Numbered from the stretch's first letter, positions 1-8,681 are shown. The stretch: 60,706 nt of DNA from Streptomyces fructofermentans (GCF_014651055.1 NZ_BMWD01000036.1:1-60706); one strand, 5' to 3'. Made by a program: numbers and translations. Notes: generated by a model not told the origin, from the letters alone.

Positions 1-74
1 GCGGGACGGCCGCCCGCGACCCGGCCGCCCGCGGGACGGCCGCCCGCGACCCGGCCGCCCGCGACCCGGCCGCC
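1..74. repeat. 15-bp GC-rich tandem repeat at the window edge
   Basis: Five consecutive units of about 15 bp begin at 1, 16, 31, 46 and 61. Two unit types alternate, GCGGGACGGCCGCCC and GCGACCCGGCCGCCC, with the second type repeated at the end. The left end is cut by the window. No gene is seen in it. Confidence 0.85.
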
Positions 75-132
75 GTCGTCGGCGGGCCCGTGGCGGCCCG
101 GTCGGGTCTGTCCGCCCGGAGGGGCCGGTGTG

Positions 133-576
133 TCAGCCGAGCCGCTTCGTCAGCGTGTACTCCGTGATCCCCGGCGGATAGCCGGGGATCACGCACACCA
201 CCTCGTAGCCCTGCTTCCGGTAGAAGTCGGGCGCCTGGAAGTCCCAGGTCTCCAGCCGCGCGTGCAGGCAGCCGTGCTCCGCGCGGGCCAGGTGCTCCGC
301 CCGGGACAGGAGGTGCGAGCCGAGTCCGGAACCGCGGTGCGGGTCCGCCACCCAGAGCAGGGCCACGTGCAGCCAGCTCGCCCAGGTGTGCCCGACCAGT
401 CCGCCCGCGAGGTCACCGGAGTCGTCCAACGCCCATACGTGGAGCGGGACTTCCCGTTCGCCCGGAGTTCCGCGCAGTGAACGCAGCACCGGTGAGGCCG
501 CCGTGTTTGCCGCCCGCAGCCGCGAACGCAGCAATTGGCCGCGCTCCTTGTCGACTTCTGTCTCGATACGAAACAT
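133..576 (-). CDS. GNAT-family N-acetyltransferase
   Basis: A predicted acetyl-CoA-dependent acyltransferase of the GNAT fold, about 147 aa and cytoplasmic; the substrate is unknown. The acetyl-CoA pyrophosphate-binding region shows as RGSGLGSHLL, preceded by the beta-4 strand VALLWV and followed by the late strand motif FYRKQGYEVV. This is the short single-domain form usual in streptomycetes. The start is uncertain. The ATG at 576 has TATGGT exactly 7 nt upstream, as in a leaderless transcript; an in-frame ATG at 588 is the alternative, and neither has a good Shine-Dalgarno. It is divergent from the response regulator at 847. Confidence 0.85.
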   Translation of the reverse strand: MFRIETEVDKERGQLLRSRLRAANTAASPVLRSLRGTPGEREVPLHVWALDDSGDLAGGLVGHTWASWLHVALLWVADPHRGSGLGSHLLSRAEHLARAEHGCLHARLETWDFQAPDFYRKQGYEVVCVIPGYPPGITEYTLTKRLG

Positions 577-652
577 ACGGCTCACCATAAACGGGCCCGG
601 CAATCAGTTCTGCAAATCACCTTCCGCTCCCGGCCCCCAGCCGTACTCTGAT

Positions 653-682
653 GAGCAGCACCGGTGGGGGCCGGTGCTGATC
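653..682. promoter_or_regulatory. Inverted repeat between divergent genes
   Basis: CAGCACCGG (656-664) and CCGGTGCTG (671-679) form a perfect 9-bp inverted repeat around TGGGGG, extendable outward with one mismatch to 653-682. It lies between the acetyltransferase and the response regulator. It may be an operator or a leader hairpin; there is no T-run. Confidence 0.4.
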
Positions 683-846
683 AGGGGGCGAGACAGTCGG
701 GTACGACGCCCGGAGTGGGGGTAGCAGTTCCAGCACGGCGGCGGCCGTGCGGCTGCGGCACCCCGATTTCCGAACAGCAGGCGGGTTCGGGATCACACCG
801 GGCGCCGTACCTGCGCCGGTCCGTCCCCCGACCAGTGGGGGTTTCT

Positions 847-1614
847 GTGGTTCGCATCCGTGTCCTGGTCGTCGACGACCACCGTATCTTCGCCGAGTCG
901 CTCGCGGCCGCCCTGGCGGCGGAACCCGACGTCGACGTGTCCGCGGCGGGCAGCGGCCCGGCCGCGCTGCGCTCGTTGGAGCGGGCGGCCGCCGAGGGCC
1001 GCAGATTCGACGTCCTGCTCGTCGACGCCGATCTGGGCGGCAACGTACCGGGCGCCCGCCCGGCCGTGCCCGTGCACGACAACAACGAGGAAGGCCTGGT
1101 CGACGGCATCTCGCTGGTCGCGGGCGTCCGTTCGGGACAGCCCGGCGTCCGTACGGTGGTGCTGGCCGAGAAGGACGACTCACGGCGGGCGGCACTCGCC
1201 CTCCAGGCCGGCGCCTCCGGCTGGGTCGCCAAGGACTGTTCGCTGTCCCGGCTGCTGACCGTCATCAGGGGCGTACTGCGCGACGAGACCCATCTGCCCC
1301 CCGCCCTGCTCACCGGCGTGCTGCGGGAGTTGACCGCCGCGCGCAAGCACCGCACCGAGAGCGAGCGGCTCGTCGAGTCGCTCACCCCGCGCGAGCGCGA
1401 GGTCCTGCGGTGCATGGTCGCCGGGCTCGGCAGGAAGGCCGTGGCCGAGCGGCTGTTCCTGTCCCCGCACACCGTCCGCACGCACATGCAGAACGTGCTG
1501 GGCAAGCTCGGTGTGCACTCGACCCTCGCCGCTGTCGCGCTGGCACGCAGGGCAGGGGTCGGACCGGTCGACCTAACCGGGGATGTTGTCGAACGGGGCG
1601 GTCAACTGGCGTAG
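847..1614 (+). CDS. Orphan LuxR-type response regulator
   Basis: Predicted DNA-binding response regulator of 255 aa. The receiver domain (about 1-150) has the acidic pair D10/D11, likely phospho-acceptor D60 and K129. The position normally occupied by Thr/Ser is Ala (VVLAEK), and an insertion of about 20 residues follows D60, so classical phospho-switching may be altered. The C-terminal HTH (about 183-245) has the LuxR/NarL signature LTPREREVL and HTVRTHMQNVLGKLGV. The GTG at 847 follows a GGGGG ribosome-binding site and directly precedes the first receiver strand; longer forms start outside the domain. No kinase is adjacent. The 3' end overlaps the convergent MarR gene by 42 bp. Confidence 0.88.
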   Translation: MVRIRVLVVDDHRIFAESLAAALAAEPDVDVSAAGSGPAALRSLERAAAEGRRFDVLLVDADLGGNVPGARPAVPVHDNNEEGLVDGISLVAGVRSGQPGVRTVVLAEKDDSRRAALALQAGASGWVAKDCSLSRLLTVIRGVLRDETHLPPALLTGVLRELTAARKHRTESERLVESLTPREREVLRCMVAGLGRKAVAERLFLSPHTVRTHMQNVLGKLGVHSTLAAVALARRAGVGPVDLTGDVVERGGQLA

Positions 1615-2070
1615 CAGCCCGGCCAGTTCCCCGCGCTGTGCCCTGCTGAGTTCGGCGAGGATCGCCCGCTCCTGGTCGAGGAGGCCGGCGAGCGCCTGGT
1701 CGGCGCGGTCGCGGCCCTCCTCGGTGAGGCGTACCAGCACGCCCCGGCGGTCGCTGGGGTCGGGCAGCCGCTCGACGAGGCCCTTCTTGGTCAGCCGGTC
1801 GATGCGGTTGGTCATCGTGCCCGAGGTGACGAGTGTCTGGGTCAGGAGTTGGCCGGGGGAGAGCTGGTAGGGGGCTCCCGCACGCCTGAGCGAGGTCAGG
1901 ACGTCGAACTCCCAGGGTTCCAGGGCGTGCTCGGTGAAGGCGATCCTGCGGGCCCGGTCCAGGTGCCGGGCGAGCCTGCTGACCCTGCTGAGCACCTCGA
2001 GCGGTTCCACGTCGAGGTCAGGGCGCTCCCGGCGCCACGCTGCGACCAGCCGATCGACCTCGTCCTCCAT
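1573..2070 (-). CDS. MarR-family transcriptional regulator
   Basis: Winged-helix regulator of 165 aa, probably dimeric and ligand-responsive. The HTH and wing region reads GTMTNRIDRLTKKGLVER with DPSDRRGVLVRLT, the classical MarR wing with its Asp-Arg pair. The ATG at 2070 starts the family-like N-terminus MEDEVDRLV; an extended reading to 2169 would run through the operator repeats and is rejected. There is no Shine-Dalgarno, but TACACT lies exactly 7 nt upstream, so the mRNA is probably leaderless. It is divergent from a methyltransferase gene, and the shared repeats at 2099-2136 suggest that it represses itself and that neighbour. Confidence 0.92.
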   Translation of the reverse strand: MEDEVDRLVAAWRRERPDLDVEPLEVLSRVSRLARHLDRARRIAFTEHALEPWEFDVLTSLRRAGAPYQLSPGQLLTQTLVTSGTMTNRIDRLTKKGLVERLPDPSDRRGVLVRLTEEGRDRADQALAGLLDQERAILAELSRAQRGELAGLLRQLTAPFDNIPG

Positions 2071-2077
2071 GACGATC

Positions 2078-2083
2078 AGTGTA
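2078..2083 (-). promoter_or_regulatory. Leaderless-type -10 element of the MarR gene
   Basis: TACACT (reverse strand) is followed by 7 nt and then the ATG at 2070. That spacing would put transcription start at the A of the ATG. A convincing -35 was not found; the repeats at 2099-2136 lie just upstream. Confidence 0.5.
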
Positions 2084-2098
2084 GTGGTTGTGTCGACA

Positions 2099-2136
2099 TG
2101 AAGTCTCTTGATGTGAAGTCTCTTGACGTCGAGATA
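2099..2136. promoter_or_regulatory. Repeated MarR operator
   Basis: TGAAGTCTCTTGA occurs twice in tandem (2099-2111 and 2114-2126), 15 bp apart. The second copy runs into a near-perfect inverted repeat TCTTGACGTCGAGA (2121-2134). The array is upstream of both divergent starts (2070 and 2199), as expected for an autoregulating MarR protein. That MarR binds it is inferred from position and symmetry. Confidence 0.65.
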
Positions 2137-2198
2137 CGTGCGGTGTGAGGCTGGAGGGACAGCCCGCACGTGACCCGACGTCGAGGAGGCCGCTCGTC

Positions 2199-3017
2199 AT
2201 GTCCGCCGCCACCGCTCCCACCTGGGACCCGGGCCAGTACCTGCGCCACGCGGAGCACCGCGCCCGCCCGTTCGCCGACCTCCTCGCCCGCGTCCGGCCG
2301 CCGGCCGGCGGCCCGGCCCGGATCGCGGACCTCGGCTGCGGTCCCGGCAACGTCACCGTCCAGCTCGCCGAGCGCTGGCCGGCGGCTCGCATCACGGGCT
2401 ACGACAACTCCCCGGAGATGCTCGCCGGCACGGCCGCGTACGCGGGGCCCACGGCGGGCGGCGGCCGGCTGGACTTCGCCGAGGCGGACCTGACGGACTG
2501 GGCGCCCCCGCGGACGTACGACCTGATCGTCTCGAACGCGGCGCTCCAGTGGGTCCCCGGGCATCTGGACTCCTTCGGGCCCTGGCTCGACGCCATCGCC
2601 CCCGGCGGCACCTTCGCCTTCCAGGTCCCCGACAACACGGACGCGCCCCTGCACGCCCTGATGCGCGAGCTGGCCGCCTCCGCACGCTGGAAGGAACGCC
2701 TCGCGGGGGTCCTGCGCCGCGAGGACTCCGTGCACGACCCGCTCGTCTACCTCGAACGGCTGGCCGGACTGGGCTGTTCGGTGGACGTCTGGCAGACCAC
2801 GTACATGCAGATCCTGCACGGCGGGGACGCGGTCCTCGACTGGTCCATGGGGACGGGGATGCGGCCCGTGCTGACCGCCCTCGCGGACGACCCGGGGGCC
2901 CGGGACGCGTTCGTGGCCGAGTACCGCGACCTGCTCCGCGAGGCGTATCCGGCGGCCCCCCACGGCACGGTGCTGCCCTTCCGCCGGCTGTTCGCCGTGG
3001 CCAGGAGGCCGGACTGA
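2199..3017 (+). CDS. tam: SAM-dependent methyltransferase, trans-aconitate 2-methyltransferase type
   Basis: Class I methyltransferase of 272 aa. The SAM site is IADLGCGPGNVT (motif I), then the acidic loop ITGYDNSPEML and motif IV region YDLIVSNAALQWV. The opening TWDPGQYL and the DHA-type C-terminal half match the Tam family, which methylates trans-aconitate formed by spontaneous isomerisation of cis-aconitate. The ATG at 2199 has GAGGAGG about 10 nt upstream. The family assignment is good; the exact substrate is not proven by sequence. Expression is likely under the divergent MarR regulator. Confidence 0.85.
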   Translation: MSAATAPTWDPGQYLRHAEHRARPFADLLARVRPPAGGPARIADLGCGPGNVTVQLAERWPAARITGYDNSPEMLAGTAAYAGPTAGGGRLDFAEADLTDWAPPRTYDLIVSNAALQWVPGHLDSFGPWLDAIAPGGTFAFQVPDNTDAPLHALMRELAASARWKERLAGVLRREDSVHDPLVYLERLAGLGCSVDVWQTTYMQILHGGDAVLDWSMGTGMRPVLTALADDPGARDAFVAEYRDLLREAYPAAPHGTVLPFRRLFAVARRPD

Positions 3018-3237
3018 CACCCGCCGGGCTCGACCGCGTCCGGTCCGGTGCGCTCGACCCTGCCGGTCCGCCGCGCCGCCCGGGACTCGCCGCGCGCCCG
3101 CGGCTCCGGTGTCCTGGGCGGGGCGCAGGCGGGGCCCGGTGCCCGAAGACCGTGCCCGTCGCGGCTCGCGGCCGGCCGGGTCCCAGGGGACGGGGTCCCA
3201 CGGGGCGGCTCCCGCGGGAAGGGTCCCGGGGTGGGCC

Positions 3238-3909
3238 TCAGGCCTTGCGGTGCCCGATCAGGCGCGGCTTCGCCGCCAGGCCGTCCAGGCCGTGCCAGGC
3301 CAGGTTCACCAGGTGTGCCGCGACCTCCGCCTTCTTCGGACGGCGGACGTCCAGCCACCACTGGCCGGTCAGGGCGACCATGCCGACCAGGGCCTGGGCG
3401 TAGAGCGGGGCCAGCTTGGGATCGAAGCCGCGGTTCTTGAACTCGCGCCCCAGGATGTCCTCCACCTGGGTGGCGATGTCCGAGATCAGCGACGCGAACG
3501 ACCCCGTCGACTGGGGGATCGGGGAGTCGCGGACCAGGATGCGGAAGCCGTCCGTGTACTCCTCGATGTAGTCCAGGAGAGCGAACGCGGCCTGCTCGCA
3601 CAGCTCGCGGGGATGCCCCGCGGTCAGCGAACTCGTCACCATGTCGAGCAGCCTGCGCATCTCCCGGTCGACGACGACCGCGTACAGGCCCTCCTTGCCG
3701 CCGAAGTGCTCGTACACCACCGGCTTGGAGACACCGGCCTTCGCCGCGATCTCCTCCACCGACGTGGCCTCGAAGCCCTTGGCGGCGAAGAGGGTGCGGC
3801 CGATCTCCAGCAACTGGGCCCGGCGTTCCGCACCGGTCATCCGGGTCCGGCGGGCGCGCCGCGGCTTTTCATTGCTGGGTGTGCTGGAGTCGGCCACGCC
3901 GTCAATCAT
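3238..3909 (-). CDS. TetR-family regulator coupled to the desaturase
   Basis: TetR-type repressor of 223 aa. The N-terminal HTH lies at about residues 27-75, with GFEATSVEEIAAKAGVSKP and VYEHFGGKEGLY. The C-terminal ligand domain is all-helical. The ATG at 3909 overlaps the TGA of the upstream desaturase in an ATGA junction (3906-3909), so the two are translationally coupled; upstream in-frame extensions lie inside the desaturase. Regulators next to acyl desaturases usually sense acyl-CoA and adjust membrane unsaturation, so this one probably controls its own operon through the repeats at 4989-5018. The ligand is inferred. Confidence 0.9.
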   Translation of the reverse strand: MIDGVADSSTPSNEKPRRARRTRMTGAERRAQLLEIGRTLFAAKGFEATSVEEIAAKAGVSKPVVYEHFGGKEGLYAVVVDREMRRLLDMVTSSLTAGHPRELCEQAAFALLDYIEEYTDGFRILVRDSPIPQSTGSFASLISDIATQVEDILGREFKNRGFDPKLAPLYAQALVGMVALTGQWWLDVRRPKKAEVAAHLVNLAWHGLDGLAAKPRLIGHRKA

Positions 3910-4916
3910 GCCGCCTCGGCCGTCTCCGCCTCGCGTGGGGCGTCCTTCCCGGCCTTGATCCGACGGGAATCGATACGCGAGCGTGACGGCCAGCGCACGT
4001 CGTACGCCCAGCCGAACTTCTCGAACCAGCGGATGAGGCGGGCGGAGGAGTCCACCTGCCAGCGCTCCACTCCGTGCCGCGCCGACGTCGGCTCCGCGTG
4101 GTGCAGGTTGTGCCAGGACTCGCCGCAGGACAGCACGGCCAGCCACCACACGTTGCCCGAGCGGTCACGCGACTTGAACGGGCGCTTGCCCACCGCGTGG
4201 CAGATCGAGTTGATCGACCAGGTCACGTGGTGCAGCAGGGCCACCCGCACGAGCGAGCCCCAGAAGAAGCCCGTGAACGCGCCCCACCAGGACATCGTCA
4301 CCAGGCCGCCGATCAGCGCCGGCAGGGCGAGGGACAGACCGGCCCAGAGGAGGAACTGGCGGGAGATCGTCCGCAGCGCGCTGTCCTTGATCAGGTCCGG
4401 CGCGTACTTCTCCTGAGGCGTCTGCTCCTCGTCGAACATCCAGCCGATGTGCGCCCACCACAGGCCCTTCATCAGGGCCGGGACCGTCTCGCCGAAGCGC
4501 CACGGCGAATGCGGGTCGCCCTCGGCGTCGGAGAACTTGTGGTGCTTGCGGTGGTCGGCGACCCAGCGGACCAGCGGTCCCTCCACCGCCATCGAGCCGG
4601 CGATCGCCAGCGCGATGCGCAGCGGCCGCTTCGCCTTGAAGGAGCCGTGCGTGAAGTAGCGGTGGAAGCCGATCGTGATGCCGTGGCAGCCCAGGTAGTA
4701 GAAGAAGACCAGCAGGCCGAGGTCGAGCCAGCTCACGCCCCAGCCCCAGGCCAGCGGCACCGCCGCGAGGACGGCCAGGAAGGGGACGGTGATGAAGAGG
4801 AGCAGGGTGATCTGCTCGATCGAGCGTTTCCGCTCGCCGCCCAGCGTGGCGGAGGGTAGCGGGGTGTCGCCGTCCGCCTCCGGAGCGTCATCGATCACAT
4901 CGGAACTCGTGGTCAT
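3906..4916 (-). CDS. Membrane acyl-CoA/acyl-lipid delta-9-type desaturase
   Basis: Integral membrane di-iron desaturase of 336 aa that introduces a cis double bond in acyl chains with O2 and an electron donor. The three histidine clusters are present: HRYFTH, HRKHH and HNLHH. Hydrophobic segments flank them (LLLFITVPFLAVLAAV, LGLLVFFYYLGCHG and a later pair near VALLHHVTW). Its length matches bacterial fatty acid desaturases. The ATG at 4916 follows AGGGGA on the reverse strand; the region upstream carries operator repeats, so longer starts are unlikely. First gene of a two-gene operon with the TetR regulator, and divergent from ppc. Confidence 0.93.
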   Translation of the reverse strand: MTTSSDVIDDAPEADGDTPLPSATLGGERKRSIEQITLLLFITVPFLAVLAAVPLAWGWGVSWLDLGLLVFFYYLGCHGITIGFHRYFTHGSFKAKRPLRIALAIAGSMAVEGPLVRWVADHRKHHKFSDAEGDPHSPWRFGETVPALMKGLWWAHIGWMFDEEQTPQEKYAPDLIKDSALRTISRQFLLWAGLSLALPALIGGLVTMSWWGAFTGFFWGSLVRVALLHHVTWSINSICHAVGKRPFKSRDRSGNVWWLAVLSCGESWHNLHHAEPTSARHGVERWQVDSSARLIRWFEKFGWAYDVRWPSRSRIDSRRIKAGKDAPREAETAEAA

Positions 4917-4958
4917 GGGGCGTCCCCTGTGGGGTCGAGGGTGGAGAGGATGGCCGGT

Positions 4959-4974
4959 AACCGTGCCCACGGTT
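4959..4974. promoter_or_regulatory. Inverted repeat upstream of the desaturase
   Basis: AACCGTGCCCACGGTT has perfect 7-bp arms around CC. It sits 43 bp upstream of the desaturase start and is followed by the palindrome TTTCCGGAAA (4974-4983). It may be a second regulatory site, distinct in sequence from the tandem boxes at 4989-5018. Confidence 0.45.
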
Positions 4975-4988
4975 TTCCGGAAACGGTG

Positions 4989-5018
4989 CCTACGGCTCCG
5001 TAACCTACGGCGTCGTAA
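4989..5018. promoter_or_regulatory. Tandem TetR-type operator boxes
   Basis: Two adjoining 15-bp boxes, CCTACGGCTCCGTAA (4989-5003) and CCTACGGCGTCGTAA (5004-5018), differ at two positions. Each has a TACG/CGTA dyad. They lie between the divergent desaturase and ppc. Binding by the operon's own TetR protein is inferred. Confidence 0.6.
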
Positions 5019-5213
5019 GTATGGCAGCGCGGCGCCCTGCGGCAAGAGCCCGTGAGACTGCACCTTCCGACGGACACCTATCCTGGTGTCGGTCGGACAG
5101 CGCGGTCCGCTCTGTTTTCTTCCCGGATGCCCAGGCCCTATGCGGCGGCGCCCGCTGCTCGGGCCGACGGGTTCCCCTCCAGACGAGCTTCAACACTGCA
5201 AGGAGCCGCACCT

Positions 5214-7955
5214 GTGAGCAGTGCCGACGACCTGACTACGAGCACCACCTCGACCAGCAGTGAGCTGCGCGCCGACATCCGCCGCCTTGGCGATCTGCTG
5301 GGCGAGACCCTCGTACGCCAGGAGGGCCCCGAACTCCTCGAACTGGTCGAGAAGGTCCGCCGCCTCACCCGAGAGGACGGCGAAGCCGCCGCCGAGCTGC
5401 TGCGCGGCACCGAACTGGACACCGCGGCCAAGCTGGTCCGCGCCTTCTCCACCTACTTCCACCTGGCCAACGTCACCGAGCAGGTGCACCGCGGCCGCGA
5501 GCTGCGGGCCAAGCGCGCCGCCGAGGGCAGCCTCCTCGCCCGGACGGCGGACCGCCTGAAGGACGCCGACCCCGAGCACCTGCGGGCGACCGTCCAGCAC
5601 CTCAACGTCCGCCCCGTCTTCACGGCCCACCCCACGGAGGCGGCCAGGCGCTCGGTGCTCAACAAGCTCCGCCGCATCGCCGCCCTGCTGGAGACGCCGG
5701 TCATCGAGGCCGACCGGCGCCGGTACGACACCCGACTGGCCGAGAACATCGACCTCGTGTGGCAGACGGACGAGCTGCGCGTGGTGCGCCCCGAGCCCGC
5801 CGACGAGGCCCGCAACGCCATCTACTACCTGGACGAGCTGCACGCGGGCGCGGTCGGCGACGTCCTGGAGGACCTCACCGCCGAACTGGAGCGCGTCGGC
5901 GTCGAGCTCCCCGAGGAGACCCGCCCCCTCACCTTCGGCACCTGGATCGGCGGCGACCGGGACGGCAACCCGAACGTCACTCCCCAGGTCACCTGGGACG
6001 TCCTGATCCTCCAGCACGAGCACGGCATCAACGACGCGCTGGAACTGATCGACGAACTCCGCGGCTTCCTGTCGAACTCCATCCGCTACACCGGGGCCAC
6101 CGAGGAACTGCTCTCCTCGCTCCAGACGGACCTGGAGCGGCTCCCCGAGATCAGCCCCCGCTACAAGCGCCTCAACGCCGAGGAGCCCTACCGGCTCAAG
6201 GCGACCTGCATCCGGCAGAAGCTGGAGAACACCAAGCAGCGCCTCGCCAAGGGCACCCCGCACGAGAGCGGCCGCGACTACCTCGGCACCGCGGAACTCC
6301 TCCACGACCTGACCCTCATCCAGACCTCGCTGCGCGAGCACCGCGGCGGCCTCATCGCCGACGGCCGCATGAACCGCACGATCCGCACGCTCGCCGCCTT
6401 CGGCCTCCAGCTCGCCACGATGGACGTACGCGAGCACGCGGACGCCCACCACCACGCGCTCGGCCAGCTCTTCGACCGACTCGGCGAGGAGTCCTGGCGC
6501 TACGCGGACATGCCGCGCGACTACCGCGCCAAGCTCCTCGCCAAGGAGTTGCGCTCCCGCCGCCCGCTCGGACCCACCCCCGCGCCGCTGGACGCCGACG
6601 GCCAGAAGACCCTCGGCGTCTTCGAGACCATCAAGAAGGCCCTGAAGATCTTCGGGCCCGAGGTCATCGAGTCGTACATCATCTCGATGTGCCAGGGCGC
6701 CGACGACGTGTTCGCCGCCGCCGTCCTCGCCCGTGAGGCGGGACTCCTCGACCTGCACGCCGGCTGGGCGAAGATCGGCATCGTGCCGCTCCTGGAGACC
6801 ACCGACGAGCTCAAGGCCGCGGACACCATCCTCGAGGACATGCTCTCCGATCCCTCCTACCGCCGTCTCGTGGCGCTGCGCGGGGACGTCCAGGAGGTCA
6901 TGCTCGGCTACTCCGACTCCTCCAAGTTCGGCGGCATCACCACCTCCCAGTGGGAGATCCACCGCGCCCAGCGCAGGCTGCGCGACGTCGCCCACCGGTA
7001 CGGCGTGCGGCTGCGGCTGTTCCACGGCCGCGGCGGCACCGTCGGGCGCGGCGGCGGCCCCTCGCACGACGCGATCCTCGCCCAGCCCTGGGGCACCCTG
7101 GAGGGCGAGATCAAGGTGACCGAGCAGGGCGAGGTCATCTCCGACAAGTACCTCGTCCCCTCGCTCGCCCGCGAGAACCTGGAGCTGACGGTCGCCGCCA
7201 CCCTCCAGGCGTCCGCCCTGCACACCGCGCCCCGCCAGTCCGACGAGGCGCTGGCCCGCTGGGACGCGGCGATGGACGTCGTCTCCGACGCCGCCCACTC
7301 CGCCTACCGCCGGCTCGTCGAGGACCCGGACCTGCCGACGTACTTCCTCGCCTCCACGCCGGTCGACCAGCTCGCCGACCTGCACCTGGGCTCGCGGCCC
7401 TCCCGCCGCCCCGGCTCGGGCGTCTCGCTCGACGGACTGCGCGCCATCCCGTGGGTCTTCGGCTGGACCCAGTCCCGGCAGATCGTGCCCGGCTGGTTCG
7501 GCGTCGGCTCCGGCCTCAAGGCGCTGCGCGAGGCCGGCCTGGACACGGTGCTCGACGAGATGCACGAGCAGTGGCACTTCTTCCGCAACTTCCTGTCCAA
7601 CGTCGAGATGACCCTCGCCAAGACGGACCTGCGGATCGCCCGCCACTACGTCGACACCCTCGTCCCGGACGAGCTGAAGCACGTCTTCACCACGATCGAG
7701 GCTGAGCACGAGCTGACGGTCCGCGAGGTCCTGCGCATCACCGGCGGGGAGCGGCTCCTGGACACCCACCCGGTGCTCCAGCAGACCTTCTCCATCCGGG
7801 ACGCCTACCTGGACCCGATCTCGTACCTCCAGGTCGCCCTGCTCAAGCGGCAGCGCGAGGCGGCCGCCACCGGGGCCGAGCCGGACCCGCTGCTCGCGCG
7901 GGCCCTGCTCCTGACGGTGAACGGCGTCGCGGCCGGTCTGCGCAACACCGGCTGA
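5214..7955 (+). CDS. ppc: Phosphoenolpyruvate carboxylase
   Basis: Cytoplasmic anaplerotic enzyme of 913 aa, the usual length, which carboxylates PEP with bicarbonate to oxaloacetate and refills the TCA cycle. Signatures seen are VFTAHPTEA with the catalytic His of PROSITE site 1, the second active-site segment VMLGYSDSSKFGG, and the glycine-rich loop FHGRGGTVGRGGGP. The GTG at 5214 follows AAGGAG with 8-nt spacing; earlier in-frame starts (from 5052) give a non-homologous tail. The gene stands alone, divergent from the desaturase, and ends in a strong hairpin. Confidence 0.98.
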   Translation: MSSADDLTTSTTSTSSELRADIRRLGDLLGETLVRQEGPELLELVEKVRRLTREDGEAAAELLRGTELDTAAKLVRAFSTYFHLANVTEQVHRGRELRAKRAAEGSLLARTADRLKDADPEHLRATVQHLNVRPVFTAHPTEAARRSVLNKLRRIAALLETPVIEADRRRYDTRLAENIDLVWQTDELRVVRPEPADEARNAIYYLDELHAGAVGDVLEDLTAELERVGVELPEETRPLTFGTWIGGDRDGNPNVTPQVTWDVLILQHEHGINDALELIDELRGFLSNSIRYTGATEELLSSLQTDLERLPEISPRYKRLNAEEPYRLKATCIRQKLENTKQRLAKGTPHESGRDYLGTAELLHDLTLIQTSLREHRGGLIADGRMNRTIRTLAAFGLQLATMDVREHADAHHHALGQLFDRLGEESWRYADMPRDYRAKLLAKELRSRRPLGPTPAPLDADGQKTLGVFETIKKALKIFGPEVIESYIISMCQGADDVFAAAVLAREAGLLDLHAGWAKIGIVPLLETTDELKAADTILEDMLSDPSYRRLVALRGDVQEVMLGYSDSSKFGGITTSQWEIHRAQRRLRDVAHRYGVRLRLFHGRGGTVGRGGGPSHDAILAQPWGTLEGEIKVTEQGEVISDKYLVPSLARENLELTVAATLQASALHTAPRQSDEALARWDAAMDVVSDAAHSAYRRLVEDPDLPTYFLASTPVDQLADLHLGSRPSRRPGSGVSLDGLRAIPWVFGWTQSRQIVPGWFGVGSGLKALREAGLDTVLDEMHEQWHFFRNFLSNVEMTLAKTDLRIARHYVDTLVPDELKHVFTTIEAEHELTVREVLRITGGERLLDTHPVLQQTFSIRDAYLDPISYLQVALLKRQREAAATGAEPDPLLARALLLTVNGVAAGLRNTG

Positions 7956-7967
7956 CGCCCGCGGAAC

Positions 7968-8008
7968 GCACCGGTGCCCCCGTACGGACCGTACGGGGGC
8001 ACCGGTGC
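7968..8008. terminator. Bidirectional hairpin terminator
   Basis: Perfect 20-bp arms, 7968-7987 and 7989-8008, surround a single A. It starts 13 nt after the ppc stop and faces the convergent membrane-protein gene, so it can end both transcripts. There is no T-run, as is usual in streptomycetes. Confidence 0.85.
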
Positions 8009-8079
8009 GTCGGGCCGTCCGCGTTGTTCGGGCCGTCCGGGTTGCTCGGGTTGTCGGGGCTTCATGGGGAGCGCGTGGC

Positions 8080-8565
8080 TCACAGGGCCAGGAAGGCCGC
8101 CGTGACCATCGCAAGTCCCGTGCCGCCCAGGATCCACGCGAGCCGCGTCAGGCGCAGTCCGCCCGCGACCACCATCGAGGCGAGCAGCAGCGCCCCGCCC
8201 AGCGGCACCCACGCGTACAGCAGCCCGCCCGCGCCCGTACGGACCACGTCGTCGCTGCCCGGCTTCACGGCGACCGTGTAGGTACGGCCCTTCTCCACGG
8301 TGACGGCGCCGTCGAGCACGACCCGGGCCCGCGGGGTCGACCCCTCCGAGGTGGGCCGGTAGGGGCCCGTGCACCGGTCGTCCGCGCAACGCGTCACCGT
8401 CATCGTGCCGCGCTCGCGGCCCTTGGTCAGCATCACGTGCTGGGCAGTGCCCCAGGAGGCCCACACGCCGGCGATCAGGATCAGCGCCGCGACCGTCCCC
8501 AGGGCCGCGAACTGCCCGAACCGCAGCACCGTGGAGGTGTTCCGGCGGGAGGCGTGGGCAGGCAT
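8080..8565 (-). CDS. Conserved hypothetical membrane protein
   Basis: No function recognised. The product is 161 aa with an N-terminal membrane segment (about 16-38, FAALGTVAALILIAGVWASW), an extracytoplasmic middle of about 80 residues with two cysteines (CADDRC) that could pair, and two membrane segments near the C-terminus (about 113-135 and 140-160). The ATG at 8565 follows AAGGA on the reverse strand. It lies 116 bp downstream of pth on the same strand and could be its distal operon partner, and it is convergent with ppc. Confidence 0.75.
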   Translation of the reverse strand: MPAHASRRNTSTVLRFGQFAALGTVAALILIAGVWASWGTAQHVMLTKGRERGTMTVTRCADDRCTGPYRPTSEGSTPRARVVLDGAVTVEKGRTYTVAVKPGSDDVVRTGAGGLLYAWVPLGGALLLASMVVAGGLRLTRLAWILGGTGLAMVTAAFLAL

Positions 8566-8681
8566 GGCGGCGATCCTTGGCCATGGCCCTGCGTTCGGTC
8601 AACTCCGGTGGGGGACAAGTACCGCGTTGTACGGACCTTTCGGCGGCCGAACGCGCGCCCGCCCGTCCAGCGGGCCCCCGA

